Part shown: one piece after another, positions 1-10,051 of the stretch
Layout of the letters: each line of letters begins with the position of its first letter
How positions within the stretch are numbered: position 1 is the stretch's first letter
Source of the DNA: an uncultured Thermomicrobia bacterium
Lineage (GTDB): Bacteria > Chloroflexota > Chloroflexia > Thermomicrobiales > JALYUS01
Direction: 5' to 3'
Assembly: GCA_937968015.1 (NCBI GenBank)
Contig: CALBSO010000050.1
Span: forward strand, 98,606-162,605
DNA: 64,000 nucleotides
Program-made: the position numbers and the translations under genes
The notes under the pieces: generated by a model
Database searches by the model: none
What the model saw: the letters and a program-made list of their open reading frames with translations, nothing else
Told to the model about the DNA's origin: nothing

Positions 1-821
1 TGGACCGGCGGCCACGCGAGCTTTCCGGCGGCCAGCAGCAGCGCGTCGCGCTTGGCCGGGCCGTCGTGCGGAACCCCCAAGTCTTCCTGATGGACGAACC
101 GCTCTCCAACCTCGACGCGAAGTTGCGCGTCCAGACGCGAGCGGAGATCAAGCGGTTGCACCGCGACCTCAATGCGACCGTCGTCTATGTCACGCACGAT
201 CAGTTGGAAGCGATGACGATGAGTGACCGCGTCGCGGTGATGGGCGGCGGCACCGTGCACCAATACGGCACGCCGCTGGAAGTCTTCGACACGCCCGCGG
301 ACCTCTTCGTCGCCTCTTTCATCGGCTCCCCCGCGATGAATATCCTGCGCGGTACGTTGCAGCAGGACGGCGCGGCGTCGGTTCGCGTCGGGTCGAGCCG
401 CTGGCCACTGCCGCAACGGTTGTCTACCGCCGCGAAGGCAATGAACGCCGGGCCGGACGTCGCGTACGGTGTCCGCCATCGCGATCTTTCGGTCAGCCGT
501 ACGGAGATGCCGGACAGCGTTCACGGCATCGTCTACGCCGTCGAGCCGACGGGCGACATCACTTTCGTCCATGCGCGCGTCGGCAGTGATGCGATTGTCG
601 CCAGTGTCGAACCGGATGTGGATCTCGCACCGGACGAGGATGTCTGGCTCGCACCCAATCTGGACCGCATTCACATCTTCGATGGCGTTACCGGCCTGGC
701 GATCCGCGACAAGATCACCTCTCCCGGCCAGGCGCCACGCGCCAGCTTCGCCAGTGAGGCAATGGCCTTCGAAGACTTGCCGGTTGCTCCGGAGGTCCCG
801 TCCGTCACGGGCAGGGAATAG
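1..821 (+). CDS. Sugar-type ABC transporter ATPase (MalK/UgpC-like), 5' end missing
   Basis: Nucleotide-binding subunit of a carbohydrate-type ABC importer; it hydrolyses ATP on the cytoplasmic face of a MalF/MalG-like permease pair. The gene enters from the left edge: the frame is open from base 3, so the Walker A motif lies outside. The visible part starts at the ABC signature LSGGQQQRVALGRA, followed by Walker B (VFLMDEP), the D-loop (SNLDAKL) and the H-loop (VYVTHDQ). The remaining ~180 residues match the regulatory/TOBE part of the MalK family (IGSPAMNIL near its start, GVRHRDLSV inside it). The GTG at 66 is an internal codon, not the start. No permease genes follow, so it is either the last gene of an operon to the left or a shared ATPase. 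The substrate cannot be told from the sequence. Confidence 0.93.
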   Translation, partial: DRRPRELSGGQQQRVALGRAVVRNPQVFLMDEPLSNLDAKLRVQTRAEIKRLHRDLNATVVYVTHDQLEAMTMSDRVAVMGGGTVHQYGTPLEVFDTPADLFVASFIGSPAMNILRGTLQQDGAASVRVGSSRWPLPQRLSTAAKAMNAGPDVAYGVRHRDLSVSRTEMPDSVHGIVYAVEPTGDITFVHARVGSDAIVASVEPDVDLAPDEDVWLAPNLDRIHIFDGVTGLAIRDKITSPGQAPRASFASEAMAFEDLPVAPEVPSVTGRE

Positions 822-1101
822 GGGATCTGCTCAACCGGCTCTTCCGCAAATGGCGTGAATAGGTGTCGCACACTCTTACACTCCTTCGTATCGCTTTTCC
901 CGTCGCGAAGGAGTTCCCGCACTCGTTTCTTCTGTTGCGCGATCGAGTGTGTCGGGCAGATGTACGGGCGCGCCGGGTTTGTTTTGCTGCGGCAGCGATT
1001 CCTGCACCCATCATCACATTCACACCGATGGCGGAAGAGCCGAGATCATATGCCAAGCCCTTTGTAACGGCCTCGAACATCTCTGTGACGCGTTCGCGCC
1101 G

Positions 1102-1485
1102 TCAGGTGGGCGATTGATTAATCATAAAGGTTGCGCCACGCTCGAAATATTCGCGCATGATGGCACGGTAGGGTTCGGGGATGCCGACCTCGTCAATCGC
1201 GGCGAGCATGTGCCCGACCCAGGTATCCCGCTCCTGCGCGCCGATGGCGAATGGCATGTGGCGCATCCGCAGGAAAGGACGACCGCGCTGCTCCGTATAG
1301 CGCTGCGGGCCACCGAAATACTGGGTGAGGAAGAGGAACTGCCCCTCCTTGCCCGATGTCATGTCCGCCGGAAAGAGCGGGCGCAACAACGAGTCCGCCT
1401 CGATGCGGCGATAAAAGGCGTCCACCAAGCGATGGAAGGTTTCGTCGCCGCCGATGCTTTCGTAGAGAGAATGGGCGTGCATCAT
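1102..1485 (-). CDS. Truncated hemoglobin, group II (trHbO-like)
   Basis: Small heme protein of the truncated globin family, which binds O2 or other diatomic ligands in the cytoplasm. The segments QYFGGPQRYTEQRG and FLRMRHMPFAIG are the hallmark of group II truncated globins; the His in RMRHMPF is the expected proximal heme ligand. The length (127 aa) fits the family. The start at 1485 is chosen because GAGGAA lies 7 bases upstream; a longer ORF reaching 1527 has no better site. The gene stands alone between the ABC ATPase and a divergent M55 peptidase. Physiological role (O2 handling, NO or peroxide protection) is not shown by the sequence. Confidence 0.9.
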   Translation of the reverse strand: MMHAHSLYESIGGDETFHRLVDAFYRRIEADSLLRPLFPADMTSGKEGQFLFLTQYFGGPQRYTEQRGRPFLRMRHMPFAIGAQERDTWVGHMLAAIDEVGIPEPYRAIMREYFERGATFMINQSPT

Positions 1486-1641
1486 TGATCTGTTCCTCAT
1501 CGGCTCTCTCGTCGGTGTCGCGGCCATGCACGCTGTCTCTTTCCCGCCGCAAACGGCCCACGCATCGTACCACGCGCCGTACAGGGGACGCGCGGGATGA
1601 TAGAGTGTACAAGCGGAACCGGAACAATGGGAGGCGACACG

Positions 1642-2361
1642 ATGAAGGTGCTCATTTCGGCGGATATGGAGGGGACGTGCGGCGTCACGAGTTGGGTGCA
1701 GGTGACGCCGCCGGAATATGGCGGTGAGCCGACCGCCACGGTCGAGTACGAGCGGGCGCGGCTACGGCTGACGCGCGAGGTCAATGCCGCCGTCGAGGGA
1801 GCGCTGGCGGGCGGCGCAGAGGAAGTAATCGTCAATGAATCGCACGACGGCATGCGCAACCTGATCGCGGAGGAACTGCACCCCTCGATCCGCTTTATCA
1901 CCGGTAACGACAAGGAACTCGGTATGGTGCAGGGCATTCAGGAAGAAGGAGTTGGCGCGCTCTTCTTCACCGGCTACCACGCAAAGGCCGGCACACCAAA
2001 CGCGCCCCTCGCCCATACCTGGACGGGCTACGTGAACGATGTCCGCATTGACGGGCGCTCCACGGGCGAGTTCGGCATCAACGCGCTCGTCGCGGGCCAT
2101 TTCGGCGTGCCGGTAACGCTCGTGACGGGCGCCGAGGAGGCGATGCGGCGGGTGGCGAGCGCCCAACCGTGGCGACCCCACCCCGGTTTCCGCGTCGAGG
2201 TGGACTTCGACCATCAGGCGCGGGCGGACCAGTGCGTCTACATCCCCGGCGTCGAGCGGGGCGGGGAGCGCACAGTCGTATATTCCCCGCTCGATGGGTT
2301 GGCGTTCGCGCACACTTTCCGCGCAATCATGCGCGCGAGCGGCATCAAATTCTCGCCATAG
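1642..2361 (+). CDS. M55-family D-aminopeptidase (DppA-like) with internal deletion
   Basis: Zinc D-aminopeptidase family whose model is Bacillus DppA, a self-compartmentalising enzyme that releases D-amino acids from peptides. The family metal-site residues are visible: D8 and E10 in SADMEG, H68 in NESHDG, H113 in GYHAKAG and E143 in GRSTGEFG. The start is set by GGGAGG 7 bases upstream of ATG 1642. Compared with the paralogue at 38553-39371, this protein lacks about 45 residues: it reads LVTG directly into AEEAMRR at residues 163/164, while the paralogue has D153-G197 between the same two motifs. All metal ligands lie before the gap. The protein is 239 aa against 272 aa for the paralogue. 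Whether it is still active is uncertain. Confidence 0.88.
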   Translation: MKVLISADMEGTCGVTSWVQVTPPEYGGEPTATVEYERARLRLTREVNAAVEGALAGGAEEVIVNESHDGMRNLIAEELHPSIRFITGNDKELGMVQGIQEEGVGALFFTGYHAKAGTPNAPLAHTWTGYVNDVRIDGRSTGEFGINALVAGHFGVPVTLVTGAEEAMRRVASAQPWRPHPGFRVEVDFDHQARADQCVYIPGVERGGERTVVYSPLDGLAFAHTFRAIMRASGIKFSP

Positions 2362-2436
2362 GCGATCTGGAACGAATGTCGTGCGGCGAACGTTCCCATG
2401 ATACGGAATCCGCCGGTACTTCACGGGAGGTTCATC

Positions 2437-3267
2437 ATGTCCAAGCGAACGATTGCACCGCTGGTGATCGCCGCTCTCGTCTTTTGCCTGATGGCGAACG
2501 ATGTGCTGGCGGCGGACACCTTCGCGTCGCCCGCCTTTGACCAACGCTGGCGGCAGAATGAAGAGTCCACACCGAATTTCTGGGGGCCGCTCAGCCTCGC
2601 TACCGACGGCATCATTGAGACATACGCGGAAGGGGTGGTAGGCCCCTTTTGCCCACCGCCACAGGTCTGCCCGCAGTATCTGATTCGAGGCAAGCGACTC
2701 GTGCAGTATTTCGACAAGGGGCGAATGGAACTCACGACACCGAACGCGACGGTGACGTCCGGATTGCTCGCCAGGGAAATGATCACGGGCCACATGCAAC
2801 TGGGTGATACCTCGTTCGAGAACCGCGCTCCGGCACGGATCTCCGTCGCTGGGGACCCGGACAACCTTTTCCCCCTGTACAGCGACCTCACCATGCCGCT
2901 CCCGCCACAACCGCTCGCCAGTGGCGCGCCGGTGCAGACGATACTGACGCCGAATGGCCCGCAAGCCGCTACGAATCTCCCGCAGGATCCTGCCGCGGCG
3001 ATCGCGACGAAAGACAGCGCCACCGGCCTCCCCTTACCGCGCATCTTCTTTGACTTCCGGGAGCGGGCAGGATTGCAGGTGATCGGGCTGGCGATCACGC
3101 AGCCATTCTGGGTGCAGGTGAAGGTGGCCGGCGTGCAGCGGTACGTGCTGATGCAGGCGTTCGAGCGGCGCGTCCTCACCTATAACGCCGCCAACCCCGA
3201 CCCGTTCAAGGTCGAGTTCGGTAATGTGGGGCAGCATTACTATCGCTGGCGGTACGGGAATACCTAA
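2437..3267 (+). CDS. Secreted protein of unknown function, Chloroflexota type
   Basis: 276-aa exported protein. A classical signal peptide is clear (MSKRTIAPLVIAALVFCLM, then ANDVLA before ADTF), and GGGAGG sits 6 bases before the ATG. The body has a VQYFDKGRMELTT segment near residue 85 and ends with a module reading FERRVLTYNAANPDP then GNVGQHYYRWRY. I recognise both as recurring pieces of exported proteins in Thermomicrobia-like and other Chloroflexota genomes, but no biochemical function is known to me. No lipobox or sorting motif is seen, so it is probably released or loosely wall-bound. It lies 75 bases after the M55 peptidase on the same strand and may be cotranscribed. Confidence 0.75.
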   Translation: MSKRTIAPLVIAALVFCLMANDVLAADTFASPAFDQRWRQNEESTPNFWGPLSLATDGIIETYAEGVVGPFCPPPQVCPQYLIRGKRLVQYFDKGRMELTTPNATVTSGLLAREMITGHMQLGDTSFENRAPARISVAGDPDNLFPLYSDLTMPLPPQPLASGAPVQTILTPNGPQAATNLPQDPAAAIATKDSATGLPLPRIFFDFRERAGLQVIGLAITQPFWVQVKVAGVQRYVLMQAFERRVLTYNAANPDPFKVEFGNVGQHYYRWRYGNT

Positions 3268-3274
3268 CTACCGG

Positions 3275-3299
3275 GCCCTTCTCTCGGAGGGAAAGGGAG
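3275..3299. repeat. CCC/GGG hairpin repeat
   Basis: Imperfect inverted repeat (CCCTTCTCTC, then GGGAAAGGG) directly after the secreted-protein gene. It resembles the hairpins at 7122, 8492, 49330 and 53017 and could act as a weak transcription end. Confidence 0.5.
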
Positions 3300-3396
3300 T
3301 CTATTTGGGGCGGAATGAGCCGATGCGGCGCCGCCCCCTCCATGCCTGTCGTCCACGACCGCGCCGCTCTGTAGCGGCACGGTCGTCGCGTTACTG

Positions 3397-3810
3397 CTAT
3401 CCGTGGCCAGGCGCGACACCGAGTTGCTGCAACATGCCGAGCATGTCCATCTGCACCCAATTCTCGACCGCCTTGCCGTGCTCGAACCGCCAGACGTCGC
3501 TGTAGCCAATCTCGATCGGCTTCCCCGTCGCCGGGATGCCCATGAACTCCCCCTTGTGTGTCCCGCGCCACGTACCTCGGCTGGCCACCTTGTCTCCCTC
3601 AGCGATCATATCCGCGACATCAACGTGCATGTCCGGGAACGCCGCGAAGAACATCCCGATTACCTGCCGGAAGCCCTCCGGCCCGCGCGCATCCGGGAAG
3701 GAGTGGTTGATGTAGTTCTCGTCGATCACCTTTGCCAATGCGTCGAAGTCCTGCTTGTTCATTGCATCGAAGCCACGCGCCAGGATTCGCTTGTTCTCTT
3801 CCGCCGACAT
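3397..3810 (-). CDS. SnoaL-like / ester cyclase family protein
   Basis: 137-aa protein of the SnoaL-like branch of the NTF2 fold, often annotated 'ester cyclase'. Family features are the N-terminal helix pair (NKRILARGFDAMNKQDFDAL), the DENYINHSFPDARGPEGF segment, AFPDMHVDV and the final VWRFEHGKAVENWVQMD strand. A GGGAGGG stretch lies 6 bases before ATG 3810. Members of this fold bind small hydrophobic molecules and sometimes catalyse aldol or epoxide chemistry; which ligand applies here cannot be told. It is convergent with the preceding gene. Confidence 0.78.
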   Translation of the reverse strand: MSAEENKRILARGFDAMNKQDFDALAKVIDENYINHSFPDARGPEGFRQVIGMFFAAFPDMHVDVADMIAEGDKVASRGTWRGTHKGEFMGIPATGKPIEIGYSDVWRFEHGKAVENWVQMDMLGMLQQLGVAPGHG

Positions 3811-3965
3811 GTCGCCCTCCCTCTGCTCTTCGTTCCCCTCCCATCGAGGGACTTACCCGAAAAGACGCACGCGAGGCGCCGGCGGATGCATGCCGCGCGA
3901 ATCCACCGTGGCGATCCCGGACATCTCCCGACTTTCGGAACAACCGACAGCGCTGGATTCGATGT

Positions 3966-5270
3966 TTATTGCGCGACCTCAGCAGGCCATTCGGCGGGGA
4001 GAAGTGCGACGACGTTCCAGGGATCGGGTGCGTCCTGGGCGCCAAACCAGCCGCGCTCGAACCGCTGGATGCGGCGGCCACTCGCCAATGTTTGCTCCGC
4101 CGCCCGCGGATAGCCCATCATTGGCAATGCGAGGCCGAGCGTATCGAGCGCGTGCCAACGGTTCCAGAACGGCGGCTCCATCGCGACGACGCCGTACGGA
4201 TTTTCCGGCGCGTAGAAGGCGATGAGCGCTATCGGGCCGGGGGCGAGATTGCCATTGCGGTACGGGCGGACGAAATCGTCCATCAGGGTGCCGGGGCAAC
4301 TCGTCGCGCTCACTTCCTGATGCCCCTTCACATCGTCGCGTGTGCCATGGCTGGCGCGGAGCCAGTCGTCGCAGACCTCAGCGAGCGCGCGCAGTTGGGC
4401 GGGTGTCGCCCGCTGATCGTCGCCAATCGGCACCTGGACAGCGAGGGCGATGCGGTTCTCCGGCCAGGCGCCGCAATGCCAGAGTACGGCGTCAAGGTCT
4501 CGGCAGAGCCACTTCTCGCCATGCTTCCCGATGGCGACGTGGTACATCAGGCCGTCGCCGCGCTGTCCGCCGCCCCAGTCCTTCGCACAGTGATAGGCGG
4601 CATCCGCCTGTAATTGTGCGAGGTCGTCCAGATGCACGGTCGGGCCGTTGTAGTGGACGATCACGCCCCGCTTTTCCGCGAGCGGGCAGGTTTCGTTCGG
4701 CCCGCCATCCGCGTTACGCGTCAGTTGATCGCGGATGTCAATTAATCCCGCAATCGGCTCCATTGGCGTTTCTCCGTTCCCGATTACCTGATTGGCGATC
4801 GCCACAATTGCTGCCGCGTAGCCATCGCCCGGCACGGCCCATTTCCGCTGGGGCCGCACGAGGTCACTGACGCGCGGCATCCCATCGTAGAAGTCATGCC
4901 GGGGGTCGAGCATCCCCCATTCCGCGATGACCGGCGGATCCGCCGCCATCGTGTAGCAGACGAGATGCTCGTAGTGCGCCTTGATACCCTCTTCGAGCGA
5001 ACCGAACGTCGCGCCGGGCGCAGTGTCGCTCGTCACACCCAGGCCGCACGGGTCGGACTGCTCCATCCAATGGCGAGACGTGAACCACGCGGACTCGTGG
5101 CACGCCTGCGCGAGGGCGAGATCCGCATTGATGCCGACCTGCGCGCCGAAGTGAAAATACGCCACCGTAATGGCATCCGCTTGCGCGGCATTGTGCGGAC
5201 GGATGGCATCCGCCCACACCTGCTGCGTACTGATCGGCGGTGAGAGAAATGATGACTCCGTCGTGTACAT
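3966..5270 (-). CDS. Two-domain peptidoglycan hydrolase: GH73-like + N-acetylmuramoyl-L-alanine amidase
   Basis: 434-aa cell-wall hydrolase. Residues ~15-155 look like a glucosaminidase (GH73-type) domain, with candidate catalytic Glu59 in ALAQACHESAW and the SLEEGIKAHYEH segment. Residues ~195-335 are an Amidase_2/PGRP domain: VIVHYNGP gives Zn ligand H206, GHQEVSATSCPG gives H317 and C325. The last ~100 residues are unassigned. The start at 5270 has AAGGAG 6 bases upstream. I see no signal peptide or membrane segment, which is more like a phage endolysin or a holin-released autolysin than a normal secreted autolysin. No other phage genes are nearby. Domain calls are firm; the in vivo role is inference. 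Confidence 0.82.
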   Translation of the reverse strand: MYTTESSFLSPPISTQQVWADAIRPHNAAQADAITVAYFHFGAQVGINADLALAQACHESAWFTSRHWMEQSDPCGLGVTSDTAPGATFGSLEEGIKAHYEHLVCYTMAADPPVIAEWGMLDPRHDFYDGMPRVSDLVRPQRKWAVPGDGYAAAIVAIANQVIGNGETPMEPIAGLIDIRDQLTRNADGGPNETCPLAEKRGVIVHYNGPTVHLDDLAQLQADAAYHCAKDWGGGQRGDGLMYHVAIGKHGEKWLCRDLDAVLWHCGAWPENRIALAVQVPIGDDQRATPAQLRALAEVCDDWLRASHGTRDDVKGHQEVSATSCPGTLMDDFVRPYRNGNLAPGPIALIAFYAPENPYGVVAMEPPFWNRWHALDTLGLALPMMGYPRAAEQTLASGRRIQRFERGWFGAQDAPDPWNVVALLPAEWPAEVAQ

Positions 5271-5393
5271 CACGGGCTCCTTTCGGGTGCATCGCACCCT
5301 GCTCGATTGCAGGACATTTGTTCGATGCTTAAAGAAGCCGCGACGACGGAAAATCGGACAAATCTTGGTAAATCTACGCACTTCGTGGCGGGT

Positions 5394-7064
5394 TCAAGGG
5401 GCGAACACTCCGGTAACCGCGCGCTCGTACGCGTCGAGGTCGGGGTAGATGCCAAGTCTGCCGTCGTGCAGCGCCCAGATGCGTTCGGCGAAATGCTCGA
5501 CGAAGTAGCGGTCGTGAACGACGGCGAGGATCGTGCCGTTGAAGTTTTCCAGCGCCGCCTCGAACTGTTCGCGCGAGGGGATGTCGAGGTGATTGAGCGG
5601 TTCATCGAGCAGAAGGAAGTTCACGCCGCTGAGGACGAGACGTGCGAGCGCGAGCCGCGCCCGCTCGCCGTAACTGAGTGTGCCGACTGGCCGAAAGACT
5701 TCTTCCGCCGCGAAGAGGAAGAAATGGAGAAAGTTGCGCGCCTCTGTCTCCCCGATCGGCGCGGCGGAGCGAACGGCATCGAGTACCGTCTGCGCGGGGT
5801 CCAGCCCCTCCTGCTCCTGCGCGAAGTAACCGGGGCGGACATTCGCGCCGATCCGCGCCGCACCCGTGTCCGGGGAGAGCGTGCCACTGATGACGCGCAG
5901 CAGCGTCGTCTTGCCGCTCCCATTCGGCCCGAGCAGGGCAATGCGCTCGCCGTGCCGGATTTCCGCCTCCACGCCGGTGAACACGATGTGGCCGTCGAAC
6001 TGTTTGCTGACATCTTCGAGGGCGAGGACGCGCTGCCCGCCGCGCGGGGTTGCGCCGAAGTCGAGTTTGAGATGCCACTGCCGCTCCGGTCGCTCGATCT
6101 TTTCTTCGCTCTCCAGCAGTTTCTCCAGTTTGCGTTCGCGCACCTTCGCCGTCCGCGCAACCTTCTTCGAGAGACGACGCAGATGGTCGTTCTGCGTCGC
6201 CCGCTCAGTCTTCATTGCGTTCCCCGCCACCGCGCGGATATTGGCGCGCACCGCACCAATCTGCTCCTGCTGGCGGCGGTAGTCGTCCAGCAGTTTCGCG
6301 GCGCGGCGGGCACGTTCGGCGGCATAGTCAGCGTACGTACCGGGATAGGCGGTGATTGTGTGCGTCACGTCGTCCAATTCGAGGATGGACGTGACGAGCG
6401 CGTCGAGGAAGGCGCGGTCGTGTGAGACGATCAGCACCGCGCCCTGATACTCCCGCACGAATGCTTGAAGCCAGTGCAGCGCCGTAATGTCGAGGTGGTT
6501 CGTCGGCTCATCGAGCAATAGCACATCCGGCCGCGTGAGGAGCAACCGCGCCAGGCCAAGGCGCGTCTTCTGGCCGCCGCTGAGGATAGCGACGGGCGTT
6601 TCTTCCGTCAGATGCGCCAGCCCCAACCCCGCCAGCACCGCCGCCAGCCGAGCGGACGCACCGTAGGCGTCAATGCGGTCCGCGCGGTCGAGCGCGTCAG
6701 CATAGCGGGCGATCGCATCGTCGTACGCCACGCCCTGCGTCGTGGCGATTGCCTCGCCCAATGCTTCGATTTCCGCGACGACCTCTCGCACCGGGCCGAG
6801 CGCCTCCGACACGACCGTATGGATCGTCGCATCCGGCGTGTATTGCAAGGCTTGCGCGAGATAGCCGATGCGCGCGGTGGGGTCCAGCCAGACGCGGCCC
6901 CGGTCGGGCGCTTCCAACCCCGCGAGGATGCGCAAGAGCGTGGACTTCCCCGCGCCGTTCGGGCCGATCAACCCGACGCGCTCGCCACGATTCAGCGTGA
7001 ACGTAATGTGACTGAGGATCGGCGCGTCGCCATATGCTTTGGCGACATCGGTGATGGTGAGCAT
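5394..7064 (-). CDS. ABC-F family ATPase (ribosome-associated type)
   Basis: 556-aa soluble protein with two ABC ATPase domains and no membrane segments, the architecture of ABC-F proteins that act on the ribosome as translation factors or antibiotic-protection proteins. Domain 1: Walker A GPNGAGKST (~34-42), signature LSGGQKTRLGLARL, Walker B LLLDEPTNHLD. A basic helical linker (~235-330, rich in R/K) fits the P-site tRNA interaction motif. Domain 2: GPNGSGKTT, signature LSYGERARLALARL, LLLDEPLNHLD. Antibiotic-resistance and housekeeping members are not separable by eye. It is followed after 123 bases by the peptidoglycan hydrolase on the same strand. Confidence 0.92.
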   Translation of the reverse strand: MLTITDVAKAYGDAPILSHITFTLNRGERVGLIGPNGAGKSTLLRILAGLEAPDRGRVWLDPTARIGYLAQALQYTPDATIHTVVSEALGPVREVVAEIEALGEAIATTQGVAYDDAIARYADALDRADRIDAYGASARLAAVLAGLGLAHLTEETPVAILSGGQKTRLGLARLLLTRPDVLLLDEPTNHLDITALHWLQAFVREYQGAVLIVSHDRAFLDALVTSILELDDVTHTITAYPGTYADYAAERARRAAKLLDDYRRQQEQIGAVRANIRAVAGNAMKTERATQNDHLRRLSKKVARTAKVRERKLEKLLESEEKIERPERQWHLKLDFGATPRGGQRVLALEDVSKQFDGHIVFTGVEAEIRHGERIALLGPNGSGKTTLLRVISGTLSPDTGAARIGANVRPGYFAQEQEGLDPAQTVLDAVRSAAPIGETEARNFLHFFLFAAEEVFRPVGTLSYGERARLALARLVLSGVNFLLLDEPLNHLDIPSREQFEAALENFNGTILAVVHDRYFVEHFAERIWALHDGRLGIYPDLDAYERAVTGVFAP

Positions 7065-7121
7065 GGAACACGCTCCAGCAACGCGGGGGTGGGTGACCTA
7101 CCCTCACCGCCCAGAGGGCGC

Positions 7122-7143
7122 CCCCTCCCGAAGCGGGAAGGGG
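7122..7143. repeat. CCC/GGG hairpin repeat
   Basis: CCCCCTCCCG, three-base loop, CGGGAAGGGG, in the gap between the ABC-F gene and the DUF427 remnant. Same family as the other C-rich/G-rich hairpins in this window. Confidence 0.6.
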
Positions 7144-7279
7144 AGACGTTTGCTTGTCAGCGTGTTCCGGCCACGGTCACCGTTCCTACGAATGCGAGTA
7201 GCGGAGTGCGGTCATAACGCCGACATGTGCCGTGCGCCACCGCCTCGTGGAGCAGTATAGCATATCCGATCCGCGCCGC

Positions 7280-7525
7280 TTACCAATCCCGCGTGCCCGG
7301 TCTGCCTTTGAAGGGGCCGACGATCTCGTGCGTGACCCAGCCGCCATAGAAGTCGCCCGGCTGCGGCTGCACGCGCTCGCTGTCCACGAAACAGCCATCT
7401 ATCTTGCCCGCATAGAATGCGACGTAGTTCCGTAGTGATGTGAACGTCGGTATCGGGTTCGCGTAGAACCATGCGGCGTTCTCGACGCGCTTGTCACTGA
7501 CCGTGACGGTGTAATACGCGGCCCG
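7280..7525 (-). pseudogene. DUF427 domain remnant (3' part only)
   Basis: Reading the minus strand from about 7525 to the TAA at 7282-7280 gives 81 residues that match the C-terminal half of DUF427 proteins: AAYYTVTV, VENAAWFYANP, NYVAFYAGKIDGCFVD, then QPQPGDFYGGW and VGPFKGRPGT. The N-terminal half of the domain and any credible start codon or ribosome site are missing. The conserved part begins inside the 3' end of the P1 peptidase gene, in another frame. This looks like a deletion junction that fused the peptidase tail to a decapitated DUF427 gene. No function is known for DUF427. I infer it is not expressed as a normal protein. Confidence 0.72.
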
Positions 7526-8477
7526 AAAATGAAGAAAGGATGGCGTCCCAGGCGAGTTCGGAGGCGAGGAGGCCGAGGGCGGTCGTGCCGAGCGCGGCGT
7601 TCTCGACTTCGCCGGTCGTCACCATGAAAAGGACATCGCCGTCGTCCATCGTGTGGAACGGCTGGATTGCACGGGCCATCGAAGTATGCACCTGCCGCCC
7701 GACCTGCCGGAGTGACCGCATATCGAGTTTTTGGTTCGTGACGGCGACGGTGAGCGTCGTATTGCCGTGCGGTGGCGTTGGTTCTTCGCCCGCCGCGAGC
7801 CGCCGTTCGAGGTCGGCGATCAGGTGGTGACGATTGCCCGTTGCCCGATTTCGGTGGCCGCGTACGACGGTCCCGTCCCGGTCCACGATCGCCCCGAGCG
7901 CGTTAACGACGCTGAAGACGGCGATCTTCGTCTCCCCGATTTGGCGGAACGCGCCGCCCTGTCCGGCGAGTTCGCCCTGATTCCAGTCGAAGCCCGCGCC
8001 GACCCGCGCCGAGCAACCCGCCCCGCGCCCGCCGAGCGGGAAGATGCCCGTTCGTGCCGCCTTGAGTGCCGCCCGGCCGAGCGCCTTATCGGGATAAATC
8101 GTGTTCTGACGCGGGCCGTAATCGAAGATGATCGCTCCGGAGACGAGCGCGATCTCCATCCAGTTTGCGCGGTATCCGCGCATCGCGAAGAGTTCGGCGG
8201 CGACGCCCGCCGCCGCTTCGAGGCCGTAGAGCGACCCGCCCGCGAGGCAAATCGCGTCCACCCATCCGTAATCGCCGAGGAAGCCGGGCGCACCGCCGCG
8301 CACATCCATCGCGCACGCCGCTCCGGCCGGGAAGTGGAAGACCGTGCAGCCCGTCGGCCCCTCCGGGTATGCCGCGACGCCGATCTGGAAGGCCGGGAAG
8401 TCGAATGTCAGCGACGGGCCGTCCCACGCGGTCTGTGGCGTCAGGTTCGCGGTATCGTTCGAGAGTGGTGTGGTCAT
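7494..8477 (-). CDS. P1-family peptidase (DmpA/BapA-like Ntn hydrolase)
   Basis: 327-aa member of the P1 (DmpA) family: Ntn-type aminopeptidases that cleave themselves to expose an N-terminal Ser or Thr nucleophile and act on D-amino-acid or beta-peptide substrates. The start is ATG 8477. Family motifs: YPEGPTGCTVFHFPAG, GFLGDYGWVDAICLAGGS, FPLGGRGAGCSARVG, and HGNTTLTVAVTN, where N239/T240 is the expected self-cleavage site with T240 as nucleophile. The conserved fold ends at about LASELAWDAIL; the last ~12 residues are read out of frame through a DUF427 remnant, so the native tail has been replaced. It follows the aspartase-type gene after a 40-base gap on the same strand and may share its transcript. 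Confidence 0.88.
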   Translation of the reverse strand: MTTPLSNDTANLTPQTAWDGPSLTFDFPAFQIGVAAYPEGPTGCTVFHFPAGAACAMDVRGGAPGFLGDYGWVDAICLAGGSLYGLEAAAGVAAELFAMRGYRANWMEIALVSGAIIFDYGPRQNTIYPDKALGRAALKAARTGIFPLGGRGAGCSARVGAGFDWNQGELAGQGGAFRQIGETKIAVFSVVNALGAIVDRDGTVVRGHRNRATGNRHHLIADLERRLAAGEEPTPPHGNTTLTVAVTNQKLDMRSLRQVGRQVHTSMARAIQPFHTMDDGDVLFMVTTGEVENAALGTTALGLLASELAWDAILSSFSGRVLHRHGQ

Positions 8478-8491
8478 GCCTAACCCCTGCC

Positions 8492-8511
8492 CCCTTCCCG
8501 AATAGGAAGGG
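8492..8511. repeat. CCC/GGG hairpin repeat
   Basis: CCCTTCC, six-base loop, GGAAGGG, in the 40-base gap between the aspartase-type gene and the P1 peptidase. It could reduce read-through between the two genes. Confidence 0.55.
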
Positions 8512-8517
8512 CATGAT

Positions 8518-9939
<1,422 letters not shown>

Positions 9940-10051
9940 TGTTATGCTGCCTTTCTGCCTTTGCTGCTATCAGTGTACGCCGCAGCGCGGAGTCGGACTA
10001 CAATGCGTCTCGAAAATCGCTCCTTCCATTATGATGCAGAAGGAGGACGCT

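Noticed and set aside
805..1080. 91-codon minus-strand frame in the gap after the ABC ATPase
   Set aside because: Its first ~30 residues look hydrophobic, but the rest is Arg-rich nonsense and no ribosome site precedes it. The 280-base gap otherwise shows nothing.
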